A stretch of 64,000 bases of DNA from NCBI RefSeq assembly GCF_000299935.1, contig NZ_AMRL01000002.1:239155-303154 (forward strand), written 5' to 3'. Both the position numbers and the translations under genes were made by a program. Of this stretch, positions 1 through 8,124 are shown piece by piece. The notes under the pieces are model-generated. The model did not search any database. It was not told the origin of the DNA and was given only the letters and a program-made list of their open reading frames with translations. The stretch is from Oceanibaculum indicum P24 (GTDB lineage Bacteria; Pseudomonadota; Alphaproteobacteria; Oceanibaculales; Oceanibaculaceae). Position 1 is the stretch's first letter. Every line of letters begins with the position of its first letter.

Positions 1-209
1 CGTGGGGCGTGTCTGCCAACTACCAGACCAGCGACAACGAGATCGGTGGCGCGACCAGCAGCGGCTCGGGTGACGAGTACGAGCTGGCTGCCAGCTACCA
101 GCTCGGCGCTGGCGTCCAGCTGCGCGGCGGTCTGCTCCATGCCGACATGGACCTGAACAGCCAGGCTGACACCACCACCCTGTTCATCGGCACCTTCCTG
201 ACCTTCTAA
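1..209 (+). CDS. Porin, C-terminal fragment (gene begins before the window)
   Basis: This is the 3' end of an outer-membrane beta-barrel porin; the start lies left of the window. The visible part has alternating polar and hydrophobic strand patterns and ends in TTLFIGTFLTF with a terminal Phe, the usual C-terminal signal for barrel insertion by the BAM complex. The complete porin at 32892-33974 on the other strand ends almost identically (FAVYFGTFLTF), so the two are paralogues of the Gram-negative Porin_4 type. A strong intrinsic terminator follows 30 bases after the stop, so the transcript probably ends here. Confidence 0.85.
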   Translation, partial: WGVSANYQTSDNEIGGATSSGSGDEYELAASYQLGAGVQLRGGLLHADMDLNSQADTTTLFIGTFLTF

Positions 210-238
210 GGTCTGGTCGGTCCGAAAGGATCTGGGGG

Positions 239-268
239 AAGGGCGCGGCTTCGGCCGCGCCCTTTTCT
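239..268 (+). terminator. Intrinsic terminator of the porin gene
   Basis: A perfect 9-bp stem (gggcgcggc at 241-249 pairing with gccgcgccc at 254-262) closes a TTCG tetraloop and is followed by a T-rich run (ttttctttttg). It sits 30 bases after the porin stop codon and separates it from the sulfotransferase gene. Confidence 0.9.
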
Positions 269-313
269 TTTTGCCCACTTTTCTTTCGTGTCTCTTCGGG
301 CAAGGATGCGCGC

Positions 314-1162
314 ATGGGACGTCTGATCTGGCTCGCCTCCTATCCTAAATCCGGCAATACCTGGATGCGGGCTTTCCTGCACAATCTCTTCCGCAATCCG
401 CCAAAGCCCGCCGGCATCAACGAACTGGACCAGTTCTGCCTCAGCGAATCCAAGCCGCACTGGTATCTGCCCTATACGGGCGGCCAGCCGACTGAAAGCC
501 TGTCCCTGGCGGAGATCATGGCGATCCGGCCGCGCGCCCAGCAGGATATGACGCGCGCCTTTCCCGATTCGGTCTTCGTGAAGACCCATAACTTCCTCGG
601 CGAGTCGCACGGCCATCCGCTGGTGAATCAGGGGGTGACGGCGGGGGCGATCTATATCGTGCGCAACCCGCTCGACGTGACCCTGTCGGCGGCGGACCAT
701 TTCGGCCTGACCATCGACCAGGCGGTGGATTTCATGGCGACGGAAGGGGCGGCGACTCTGAACAGCGCCAGCAATGTGCCGGAAGTCCTCAGTTCCTGGT
801 CATCACATGTGAAAAGCTGGACACAGAACCCGCATCCGGCGCTGCTGGTGCTGCGCTATGAGGATATGCTGGAACGCCCGAAGGAGGCGTTCAGCAGGGT
901 CGTTTCCTTTCTGCGGCTGCCGCCCAGCCCGCAACGGCTGGACAAGGCACTGCGCTTCTCCTCCTTCAAGGAGCTGAGCAAGCAGGAAAAGAAGGGCGGC
1001 TTCCGGGAGCGCAGCCAGAATTCGCAGAGCTTCTTCCGGGTCGGGCAGCGCGACCAGTGGCGCGAGCTGCTGACAGAGGATCAGATCGCGCGCATCGTCA
1101 CGCTCCACCGGGAGCAGATGCAGCGTTTCGGCTATATTCCGGAAGAGTTGCAGGCCGACTAA
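314..1162 (+). CDS. Sulfotransferase domain protein
   Basis: A 282-residue cytosolic-type sulfotransferase that would move sulfate from PAPS to an alcohol or amine acceptor. The 5'-phosphosulfate loop is clear near the N-terminus (PKSGNTW, residues 11-17), and a 3'-phosphate-binding segment follows (IVRNPLDVTLS, about 115-125). Length is normal for the Sulfotransfer_1 family. The ATG at 314 gives the canonical N-terminus just before the PAPS loop. The stop codon overlaps the end of the convergent dioxygenase gene by four bases. The acceptor cannot be told from sequence; nothing beside it is a PAPS-synthesis or glycan gene. Confidence 0.85.
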   Translation: MGRLIWLASYPKSGNTWMRAFLHNLFRNPPKPAGINELDQFCLSESKPHWYLPYTGGQPTESLSLAEIMAIRPRAQQDMTRAFPDSVFVKTHNFLGESHGHPLVNQGVTAGAIYIVRNPLDVTLSAADHFGLTIDQAVDFMATEGAATLNSASNVPEVLSSWSSHVKSWTQNPHPALLVLRYEDMLERPKEAFSRVVSFLRLPPSPQRLDKALRFSSFKELSKQEKKGGFRERSQNSQSFFRVGQRDQWRELLTEDQIARIVTLHREQMQRFGYIPEELQAD

Positions 1163-1824
1163 TTATCGGTCCACATGCGCATGGCGTTCTGGTGGATGCG
1201 CCCGAACCGCTCCAGATAGGGGCTGCCGGGCATCTCTGCTGCCAGGTCGCGGCGCAGCCTGTCCATCTCATAGGCCATTTCGCGCTGCAGCGGGTCGCGG
1301 ATGAAGGATTGCGCCCAGCCGATAGCGGCCAGCCGTGTGCCCTTGCGCACCGGCTCCACCCGGTGCAGCACCAGCGACGGATAGATCACGACGGTGCCTG
1401 CCGGCTCCTTGCAGAAATGCTCGCCATAGGGTGTGACCATGACCAGCTCGCCGCCCTCATAGCTCGCCGGATCGCTGAGGAACAGCGTGAAGGATACGTC
1501 GGAGCGCACGGCCTTGTCCTGCGACGGGCCAATCAGCGCCGCGTCGATATGCTCGCCATAATGCATGCCGACATCGTAGCGGTTGAAGACGATGTGCAGC
1601 TTGCGCGGCAGGGCGTACATAGTAAAGCCGTCGGCGCCGAGCAGGGCGTTGGTGATGGTCTGCAGCAGTTGCGGCAGCTGCTGCGAGGACTGGTCGCTCT
1701 GCAGATTCTGCTTCAGCCCCTTCTTGCCGGTGACGGTGCCATCCTGGAACTGTGTGCGGTTCAGCTCCATGCGCAGCTTGGCCAGCTGCTCGCGGGACAG
1801 GATGTCGGGAATCTTCAGCAGCAT
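1159..1824 (-). CDS. Fe(II)/2-oxoglutarate dioxygenase, PKHD-type hydroxylase (PiuC/YbiX family)
   Basis: A 221-residue protein of the PKHD-type hydroxylase family, often linked to iron uptake through TonB receptors. The iron ligands are visible: His92-x-Asp94 (HYGEHIDAAL) and distal His154 (LVLHRVEP), with Arg164 as the likely 2-oxoglutarate anchor. The frame is open further upstream to 1920, but the family N-terminus (MLLKIPDILS) begins at 1824 and is preceded by a good ribosome binding site (ggagaaaggg). The physiological substrate is unknown. No TonB receptor gene is adjacent, so an iron-uptake role is only a family association. Confidence 0.85.
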   Translation of the reverse strand: MLLKIPDILSREQLAKLRMELNRTQFQDGTVTGKKGLKQNLQSDQSSQQLPQLLQTITNALLGADGFTMYALPRKLHIVFNRYDVGMHYGEHIDAALIGPSQDKAVRSDVSFTLFLSDPASYEGGELVMVTPYGEHFCKEPAGTVVIYPSLVLHRVEPVRKGTRLAAIGWAQSFIRDPLQREMAYEMDRLRRDLAAEMPGSPYLERFGRIHQNAMRMWTDN

Positions 1825-1950
1825 GGTCGCCCTTTCTCCGCTTGCAGGGGCGGGGAAGACCGGTTTTCTTCCCCGCCGCTTCTTGGCATGCTGGCGAAAG
1901 CTAACGCCGTTTTGCCCCACAACTCAACATCCCGCATCTTTGGAGCGCCC

Positions 1951-2667
1951 ATGTCCGCCGCCGACCCTGAAGCCAATCTCGAAAAGGCGATATCCGGCAA
2001 TATCGACGCGATCCGCAAGCGCATTGCCAAGGCCGCTGTGGCGGCGCGGCGAGATCCGGCCGATATCCGCCTGATCGCAGTGTCCAAGGCGCAGCCGGCG
2101 GACCGCATTCAGGCGGCGCTGGGCGCGGGGCAGCGGCTGTTCGGCGAGAACCGGGTGCAGGAAGCGCAGGCGCGCTGGCCTGACTTGCGTGCGGCCTATC
2201 CCGATCTTGACATCCACCTGATCGGCCCGTTGCAGACCAACAAAGTGAAAGAGGCGGTGGCGCTGTTCGATGCTATCCAGACATTGGATCGCCCGAAGCT
2301 GGCGCAGGCGCTGGCGGCGGAGATGCAGAAGACCGGCCGGTACCTGCCCTGCTATGTGCAGGTGAATACCGGGGAGGAGGAACAGAAGGCCGGTGTCCTG
2401 CCGGAGCAGGCGGATGGTTTCATCTCGGAGTGCCGGGCGCTGGGTCTCGAAATCGTCGGCCTGATGTGCATCCCGCCGGCCGAGGAAGAGCCGGGGGTGC
2501 ATTTCGCGCTGCTGCGGGAGATTGCCCGGCGCAACGGGATCGAACGGCTGTCGATGGGGATGAGCGCCGATTACGAGATCGCCATTCCCTTCGGCGCGAC
2601 GGAGGTGCGTGTCGGCACCGCGATCTTCGGTGACCGTGGGGACTGGAAGCAGCTGGTCGGCCGTTAG
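1951..2667 (+). CDS. YggS/PLPBP family pyridoxal phosphate homeostasis protein
   Basis: A 238-residue YggS (PROSC/PLPBP) protein, a single-domain alanine-racemase-type barrel that binds PLP and buffers vitamin B6 and amino-acid pools. The PLP lysine is Lys46 in LIAVSKAQP, followed by the family segments FGENRVQEA, HLIGPLQTNK and SMGMSADYEIAI. ATG 1951 has a ggagcgccc ribosome binding site and gives the normal length. The gene is divergent from the PKHD hydroxylase and ends four bases into the convergent L,D-transpeptidase gene. Confidence 0.93.
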   Translation: MSAADPEANLEKAISGNIDAIRKRIAKAAVAARRDPADIRLIAVSKAQPADRIQAALGAGQRLFGENRVQEAQARWPDLRAAYPDLDIHLIGPLQTNKVKEAVALFDAIQTLDRPKLAQALAAEMQKTGRYLPCYVQVNTGEEEQKAGVLPEQADGFISECRALGLEIVGLMCIPPAEEEPGVHFALLREIARRNGIERLSMGMSADYEIAIPFGATEVRVGTAIFGDRGDWKQLVGR

Positions 2668-3194
2668 ATCAGTTCTACCCGCAGGAGGGTCTGGGGTCCG
2701 CACCGGGCCAGGAGCCGGCGTAGATCAGGTTCCGACAGCGCGACGCAGCCTTCGGTGGGCGCGTAATCGGGGCGGGCGATATGCAGGAAGATGGCACTGC
2801 CCTTGCCCGGCACCACGGGATCGTCGTTATAGCCCAGCTCGACGACCAGATCGTAGAGCCCGTCCTCGCGCCACATGGTTTCATGGCTGGCGGGGTAAGG
2901 CAGGCGCACCGGACGGTTATAGGCGGGGTCGGCGGGGTCGTCGCACCAGCCATCCAGCCGGTCGATGGCGAGGCTCGGCAGGCCGGTCAGCGGTGCACCG
3001 CCTCTGTCGGCGCGGTAGTGCAGCTTTCGCAGAGGCCAGTCGCCAAGCGGCGTTCCGCCATCACCTTCCTGCTTGTCCGGGACCGGGCCGCCCTTGCCAA
3101 GGGTGCATTTCAGGCTCAACCCTTCGGCCTCCAGCCGGCCCTGCCGGGCGCCGGGTGAGGCGAGCACGCGAATTAGGGTAAGCAAGCCAGACAT
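2664..3194 (-). CDS. L,D-transpeptidase (YkuD domain) protein
   Basis: A 176-residue protein consisting almost only of a YkuD domain. The catalytic motif is present near the C-terminus: His138 (FLHIARPDY) and Cys150 in APTEGCVALS. Classical L,D-transpeptidases crosslink peptidoglycan in the periplasm, but this short form has no recognisable signal peptide or LysM domain, so its compartment and exact reaction are uncertain. The ATG at 3194 gives a full-length domain. Convergent and overlapping at its end with the YggS gene. Confidence 0.83.
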   Translation of the reverse strand: MSGLLTLIRVLASPGARQGRLEAEGLSLKCTLGKGGPVPDKQEGDGGTPLGDWPLRKLHYRADRGGAPLTGLPSLAIDRLDGWCDDPADPAYNRPVRLPYPASHETMWREDGLYDLVVELGYNDDPVVPGKGSAIFLHIARPDYAPTEGCVALSEPDLRRLLARCGPQTLLRVELI

Positions 3195-3236
3195 TTAGCG
3201 ATCATGCCGGATGGGTCGACGGCGGTCCAGACCTGC

Positions 3237-4070
3237 TTATTGCGGGGCCTCGCCGCGCTGCCGCGCGCGCATCAGCGCCTCGTACTTCTGCAGCGCATCC
3301 TGCATCATCGACGGTACGCCGCCCTTCTGTGTGACAGGGACATTGGCGTTGGCAGAGGCTGCCGCCGCTTCCTCCCGCTCCGGCTTGGCCGCATTCGCCT
3401 GTGGCGGCACCTGGAAGCGGGCGATCACCCGGGCGCCTTCGCCTTCCTTCTGGCGGTTACTGGCGGCAATCAGCGCATCCAGCCCATTCGCCTGGGCGCT
3501 GTTCAGGGCCACTCTCTCCGGCTGGACAGCTTTGTCAGGTGTTGTCGCTTGCATCGTGACCGGCTCTGGTGCCGGTGCCTTGGGCTGCGCCGCCGGTTCG
3601 GCTGCGGCCATGCGTTGCGCGTCGGCTGGGGCGCCGAAGCTGACCTGGGCCAGCATTTCCTCGCCAGCGCCACGGCCATTCTCCGCCGCGAAAATGGCAT
3701 TCGCACCGGCTGCCAGCAGCCCAAGCGGGCCGCCCAGCAGGCCGGCGCCAGCCATCTGCATTTCCGGGCGGATCGTATCGCCGGTCAGCTGCCGGTAGAT
3801 GCTGGAGACGACGGGGATGTGCTGCAGCGGGTTGATGAGGTCCAGGAAATCAAAGAAGGACAGGGACTCCGACTCGCCGGCATCCGGGCCTTCGCCGACC
3901 TCGGCATTGTTGAAAGAAGACGGGGCGACGCGCTCAACCGGCTCGGGGGCAGGGGCTGGGATGGTCAGGCGCATCGCCCCGCTGGACGCTCCCTGAGTGG
4001 TCGCACCCCGCTGGGAGGGGGGCAGGGATGGCGGCTGGGAGGCCATGATCTGTGAGGCAGTAACGGACAT
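3237..4070 (-). CDS. Hypothetical protein with a hydrophobic conserved-looking core
   Basis: I do not recognise this 277-residue protein. Residues 1-60 and 150-245 are Ala/Pro/Gln-rich and probably disordered. Between them lies a compact segment (about 70-135) with FFDFLDLINPLQHIPVVSSIY, then a Gly/Ala-rich stretch (GAGLLGGPLGLLAAGANAIF) that could be a hairpin in or on the membrane. The C-terminus is a short charged helix (DALQKYEALMRARQRG). There is no signal peptide. It stands alone between the L,D-transpeptidase and ribA genes. The core resembles hypothetical proteins I associate with Rhodospirillales, but I can name no family. Confidence 0.65.
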   Translation of the reverse strand: MSVTASQIMASQPPSLPPSQRGATTQGASSGAMRLTIPAPAPEPVERVAPSSFNNAEVGEGPDAGESESLSFFDFLDLINPLQHIPVVSSIYRQLTGDTIRPEMQMAGAGLLGGPLGLLAAGANAIFAAENGRGAGEEMLAQVSFGAPADAQRMAAAEPAAQPKAPAPEPVTMQATTPDKAVQPERVALNSAQANGLDALIAASNRQKEGEGARVIARFQVPPQANAAKPEREEAAAASANANVPVTQKGGVPSMMQDALQKYEALMRARQRGEAPQ

Positions 4071-4173
4071 CGGTTTCCTCTTTTCATCCAGCTTTGCTTA
4101 CGCAAGCGGGATGCCAGAAGAAAATCCCTGTAAACTCAATGTTCTAAAGAAAGCGGCCGTGACGACACCTAGC

Positions 4174-4198
4174 CAGGCCGGCAGGATTCGCCGGCCTG
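4174..4198. terminator. GC-rich hairpin between ribA and the hypothetical gene
   Basis: A perfect 9-bp inverted repeat (caggccggc / gccggcctg) with a 7-base loop lies 36 bases past the ribA stop. No clear U-tract follows on either strand, so it could be a weak or Rho-assisted terminator for ribA or simply an mRNA 3' stabilising hairpin. Confidence 0.4.
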
Positions 4199-4233
4199 TG
4201 TGGCGCGGGGGCGGCAGAATCTGCCCGGCATGC

Positions 4234-5409
4234 TCAGAACATATGGCCGGAGCGTTTCGCCTTGGTCTTCAGATAGGCCTCGTTGTGGCTGTTCGACGGG
4301 AAGGCATGGGCAACGCGCTCCGCCACCTCGATGCCGTGCCGGGACAAGCCCTCGACCTTTTCGGGATTGTTGGTCATCAGCCGCACCCGGGTTGCTCCCA
4401 GCTGATGCAGCATCTCCGCCGCCGGCGCGAAGGCGCGCTCATCGGCATCGAAGCCCAGATGCTCGTTGGCATCGACCGTGTCGAGGCCGAGATCCTGCAG
4501 CTGATAGGCCCGCAACTTGTTCACTAGGCCGATATCGCGGCCTTCCTGCGCCAGATAGAGCAGGATGCCGGTGCCCTGTTCCGCGATCGCACGAATGGCG
4601 CCCCGCAGCTGATCGCCGCAATCGCAGCGCAGGCTGCCCAGCAGATCGCCAGTGAAGCATTGCGAATGCAGCCGGATCAGCACAGGCCGGCCGGCGGCAA
4701 TCTCCGCTTCCGGTTGGCCAATCAGGATGGCGATATGTTCGACACCGCCGTCCGGCGGCCGGAAGGCAACCAGCCGCGCATCCTCGATATCGGCCAGCGG
4801 CACCCGTGCCTCGGCGGCCAGTGTCAGCCGTGCGGCAGCCAGCGCCGGATAGGCGGCAATCTCCTCTGCCTCGATCAGCACCAGGTCCGCGTCCCTTGCG
4901 GCAGCGGCAACGCCCTCCGAGTCGGTATGGGCCAGCCGCGCCAGCAGGGCGGCGGGGATGAGGCGCGCCTGTTTCACAAGCGCCAGCGCCGAGGCGGCGA
5001 GCCCATCCTCCGGCTCCGGCAGGATTGCCACCGCTTTCGACAGGGCAGGCGCCGGGCCGGCGGTCGGGTCGGCGAGCCGGCGCACGAAATCCGGGTCTGC
5101 CTTGGCCGGAAGCGCCAGCGATTCGACACTGCTGATGGGCTGCCCCGGTTTCAGGGCTGCCGCACGGCGGGCGGTCAGCACCAGCGTGGGCCGGGACCCG
5201 GCGGCGCGGGTCAGGCCCGGCAGGCTGGACGGCGTCACCATTTCGGCGGCCATCAGGATGCCGGCGCTTTCCCGCTCCCGGTTGCGGACCAGCACCTGGC
5301 CGCCGCGCCGCAGTTCCGCAATGGCGCGCTCGACGCGTTTGACCGTGGCGGCGCGCAAGGCTGCCGGAGAGGCGGAATCGCTTTTGGCGGGCGGGGCGGC
5401 GGAAGACAT
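4234..5409 (-). CDS. ribA: GTP cyclohydrolase II with degenerate RibB-like N-terminal domain
   Basis: A 391-residue riboflavin-pathway enzyme. The C-terminal half (about 195-391) is GTP cyclohydrolase II, which opens GTP to the diaminopyrimidine precursor: zinc cysteines in HSQCFTGD and LRCDCGDQ, followed by EGRDIGLVNK and the TNNPEKV segment. Residues 25-190 look like DHBP synthase (RibB) but the active site is eroded. The RibB DDEDRENEGD loop has become RNRERESAGI, losing two acidic residues, and the later catalytic His and Glu positions are also absent. DHBP synthase activity is therefore unlikely. ATG 5409 has an aaggcg site at good spacing; an in-frame GTG at 5436 is an alternative. Confidence 0.9.
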   Translation of the reverse strand: MSSAAPPAKSDSASPAALRAATVKRVERAIAELRRGGQVLVRNRERESAGILMAAEMVTPSSLPGLTRAAGSRPTLVLTARRAAALKPGQPISSVESLALPAKADPDFVRRLADPTAGPAPALSKAVAILPEPEDGLAASALALVKQARLIPAALLARLAHTDSEGVAAAARDADLVLIEAEEIAAYPALAAARLTLAAEARVPLADIEDARLVAFRPPDGGVEHIAILIGQPEAEIAAGRPVLIRLHSQCFTGDLLGSLRCDCGDQLRGAIRAIAEQGTGILLYLAQEGRDIGLVNKLRAYQLQDLGLDTVDANEHLGFDADERAFAPAAEMLHQLGATRVRLMTNNPEKVEGLSRHGIEVAERVAHAFPSNSHNEAYLKTKAKRSGHMF

Positions 5410-5530
5410 GGACAGGCGCCTTGCGGATCGGGACACTGCAACTCTAGAACTCTGGCCAATCTAGGCACTGTGCCGGCCCATGAAAAGGCCGGCGGCCATA
5501 TTGCCCGATAGGGGGCAGGGAGAGGGGCTC

Positions 5531-6400
5531 TTGCGGTACCGCGATTACGACCAGGCCGGGCTGGACGCCCAGTACAACAACCGGGCGCTGGTGCCGGAGC
5601 ATCCGGCATTCATCGAGGCCTGGGAAAAGCGCAGTGCCGAGGCGCGTCGGCATCTCTCCGTCGATCTCGACCTCGCCTATGGTGACGATCCGCGGCAGCG
5701 GCTGGATTTCTTTCCGGCTCCGCAACGGGACGCGCCGGTACTGGCCTTCATCCATGGCGGCTACTGGCAGGCGCTGGACAAGGCGCATTTCAGCCATATC
5801 GCCCCGCTCTTCGTTGCCGCCGGCATCGCGGTCGCGGTGCTGGGCTATCGGCTGGCGCCGGCGCAGCGGATGACGGAAATCGCGGCGGATATCTGCGCGG
5901 CACTCGCCTGGCTGTATCGTGAATTGCCGGCGCTCGGCGGTGACCGGTCGCGGATTCATCTGGCCGGCCATTCGGCGGGCGGGCATCTGGTATCGTTGGC
6001 GGCAACGACCGACTGGCCCAGCATTGCCCCGGAGCTGCCGCCGGGTCTGGTGCGCGGCGTCTGTTCGATCAGCGGGCTCTACGATCTGGAGCCGATCCGC
6101 CTTAGCTATCTGAACGCGGCGCTGGCGCTGGACGAACCGGAAGCTGCGGCACTCAGCCCAATGGCGACTCTCCCGGCCAAACCCAGCGGGCCGCAGCTGC
6201 TGGCCGTAGGCGGGCTGGAAAGCGCGGAATATCACCGCCAGCAGGCGGATTATGCTGCCCGGCTGCGCGCGGCGAGGCATCCGGTGCAGGCAATCGTTCT
6301 GGAAGGCCGCCATCATTTCAGCGCGGTCGATGCGCTGGCCGAACCGGATTCGCCCCTGTTCGAAGGGGTATTGCGGCAGATCCTGGCGCCGCGATTCTGA
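5531..6400 (+). CDS. Alpha/beta hydrolase, esterase/kynurenine-formamidase-like
   Basis: A 289-residue single-domain alpha/beta hydrolase. The oxyanion-hole motif FIHGGYW and the nucleophile elbow HLAGHSAGGH are clear, and a C-terminal EGRHHFS supplies the probable catalytic His. The HGGYW form and overall length resemble kynurenine formamidase-like and BD-FAE esterases; the substrate cannot be fixed. I chose TTG 5531 because agggaga lies at ideal spacing and the product then begins RYRDYDQAGLDAQYNNR, as relatives do. An ATG at 5480 is in frame but has no Shine-Dalgarno sequence. Divergent from ribA. Confidence 0.83.
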   Translation: MRYRDYDQAGLDAQYNNRALVPEHPAFIEAWEKRSAEARRHLSVDLDLAYGDDPRQRLDFFPAPQRDAPVLAFIHGGYWQALDKAHFSHIAPLFVAAGIAVAVLGYRLAPAQRMTEIAADICAALAWLYRELPALGGDRSRIHLAGHSAGGHLVSLAATTDWPSIAPELPPGLVRGVCSISGLYDLEPIRLSYLNAALALDEPEAAALSPMATLPAKPSGPQLLAVGGLESAEYHRQQADYAARLRAARHPVQAIVLEGRHHFSAVDALAEPDSPLFEGVLRQILAPRF

Positions 6401-6489
6401 CAATTTTCTGTGATCAACCGGCTTCGGCTTACCCGGTTCCGATGTTCTGCGATATGGTTACGTCACTGATGCAAAGCCGTGGAGAGGCG

Positions 6490-7179
6490 ATGAGCAACGG
6501 CAAGAAGATTCTCCTGGTCGAGGACGAGGAATTGCTGCGCCAGTCCCTGGCCGAGCAACTCCAGCTCCACGAGGAGTTCACCACGGTGGAGGCGGCCGAC
6601 GGGGCCGAGGCCCTGACCAAGGCGAAGGCCGAGCAGTTCGACCTCGTCCTGCTCGATGTCGGCCTGCCGGACATGGATGGGCGGGAAGTCTGCCGGCTGT
6701 TGCGACGCGGCGGGCTGAAATCGCCGATCATCATGCTGACCGGCGCGGTATCGGATGCCGACACGATCCTCGGCCTCGATTCCGGCGCCAATGACTATGT
6801 AACCAAGCCGTTCCGGCTGAATGTGCTGCTGGCCCGCATTCGCGCGCAGCTGCGCCAGCATGAGCAGAGCGACGATGCGCTGTTCACCATCGGACCCTAC
6901 AGCTTCACGCCCAGCCTGAAGCTGCTGGTCGATGGCGCGAAGAACCGCAAGATCCGCCTGACCGAGAAGGAAACGGCGATCCTGAAATATCTCTACCGCA
7001 CCGGCAACCGCACGGTCAGCCGTGATGTGCTGCTGAACGAGGTTTGGGGTTATAACGCTGGCGTAACGACCCATACGCTGGAAACCCATGTCTATCGGCT
7101 GCGGCAGAAAATCGAGACCGATCCGGCCAATGCCGCGATCCTGGTGACGGAGCCGGGCGGCTATCGCCTGGTGCCCTGA
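6490..7179 (+). CDS. OmpR/PhoB-family response regulator
   Basis: A 229-residue two-domain response regulator. The receiver domain holds the acidic pair (VEDEE, 10-14), phosphoacceptor Asp56 (LVLLDVGLPDMDG), the switch Thr in IMLTGA and the invariant Lys of YVTKPF. A winged-helix DNA-binding domain follows (LTEKETAILKYL through VYRLRQKIE and GGYRLVP). ATG 6490 sits behind ggagaggcg. No histidine kinase is adjacent; the next gene starts three bases after the stop, so it is probably co-transcribed with the MBL-fold hydrolase. Confidence 0.93.
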   Translation: MSNGKKILLVEDEELLRQSLAEQLQLHEEFTTVEAADGAEALTKAKAEQFDLVLLDVGLPDMDGREVCRLLRRGGLKSPIIMLTGAVSDADTILGLDSGANDYVTKPFRLNVLLARIRAQLRQHEQSDDALFTIGPYSFTPSLKLLVDGAKNRKIRLTEKETAILKYLYRTGNRTVSRDVLLNEVWGYNAGVTTHTLETHVYRLRQKIETDPANAAILVTEPGGYRLVP

Positions 7180-7182
7180 CCC

Positions 7183-8040
7183 TTGGCCGGGGCGGTGGCG
7201 GGCGCCGGCCTGACCGTCCGATTCTGGGGCGTGCGCGGCAGCATCGCCTGTGCCGATCCGGCAATGATGCGCTATGGCGGCAATACATCCTGCGTGGAGG
7301 TCCGCTGCGGCGACCGGCTCATCATCCTTGATGCCGGTACCGGGCTGAAGCCGCTGGGCGAGGCGCTGACCGCCACGGGGGCGGCCTCCTGCAGGCCGGT
7401 CGAGGCCGATCTGCTGCTGAGCCATACCCACCATGACCATGTCACCGGCCTGCCCTTCTTCCGTCCGGCCTTTGACCCTGGAAACCGCCTTCGCCTGTGG
7501 GCGGGCCACCTCTATCCGACGCGGCGGCTGCGTGAGGTGCTGGCCGGGCTGATGGCGCCGCCTTTGTTCCCGGTGCCGCTGGATATCTTCCGTGCCATCA
7601 TCGCCTATGAGGATTTCCGCGCTGGCGAGGACGTGCCGCTGGGCGATGGGATTTCGGTGCGGACCGCGCCGCTGAACCATCCGAACGGCGCGACCGGCTA
7701 CCGCATTGCCTATGGCGGCCGCTCGGTCTGCTACGTGACCGACACCGAACACCGGGAGGGCCAGCGCGACCCCGCGATTCTGGGGCTGGTGGCGGGTGCC
7801 GATCTGATGATCTATGACAGCACCTATACCGACGCGGAATATCCCCGTTATCGCGGCTGGGGCCATTCCACCTGGGAGGAAGGGGTGCGTCTGGCGGAGG
7901 CCGCGGGGGTCGGGCGGCTGGCGATCTTTCACCACGACCCGAATCACGATGATGACTTCATGGACGGCATCGCGGTGGCGGCGGAACAGGCGCGGCCGGG
8001 CACCATCGTGGCACGGGAAGGGCTGGAACTGGCGTTGTAA
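7183..8040 (+). CDS. MBL-fold metallo-hydrolase
   Basis: A 285-residue metallo-beta-lactamase-fold hydrolase. It opens with the family signature FWGVRGSIA and YGGNTSCVEV, followed by LILDAGTG and the metal motif SHTHHDHVTG; further ligands are in LNHPNG, YVTDTEH, YDSTYTD and FHHDPNHDD. This branch is usually annotated as a metal-dependent hydrolase of the phosphodiesterase/RNase Z-like group rather than an antibiotic-degrading enzyme. Start is uncertain: TTG 7183 is immediately downstream of the response regulator stop, and GTG 7195 is an alternative. Its place between a response regulator and a nucleotide cyclase suggests a role in signalling, which is inference. Confidence 0.8.
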   Translation: MAGAVAGAGLTVRFWGVRGSIACADPAMMRYGGNTSCVEVRCGDRLIILDAGTGLKPLGEALTATGAASCRPVEADLLLSHTHHDHVTGLPFFRPAFDPGNRLRLWAGHLYPTRRLREVLAGLMAPPLFPVPLDIFRAIIAYEDFRAGEDVPLGDGISVRTAPLNHPNGATGYRIAYGGRSVCYVTDTEHREGQRDPAILGLVAGADLMIYDSTYTDAEYPRYRGWGHSTWEEGVRLAEAAGVGRLAIFHHDPNHDDDFMDGIAVAAEQARPGTIVAREGLELAL

Positions 8041-8043
8041 CGC

Positions 8044-8067
8044 CGGCTTCACGACCTCCTGAAGCCG
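8044..8067 (+). other. Hairpin between the MBL hydrolase and cyclase genes
   Basis: An 8-bp perfect stem (cggcttca / tgaagccg) with an 8-base loop begins three bases after the hydrolase stop. It has no T-tract, so it may attenuate or stabilise the message rather than terminate it. Confidence 0.35.
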
Positions 8068-8124
8068 CGTGAGGAGCTGGCGGTGCCATGCTACGACGGC
8101 CGGCATCTGGAGAGGTGAGGGGGC

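Noticed and set aside
7183..8040. The MBL-fold protein as an antibiotic-resistance beta-lactamase
   Set aside because: The FWGVRGS and YGGNTS opening and lack of a signal peptide place it in the phosphodiesterase/RNase Z-like hydrolases, not the periplasmic class B enzymes.
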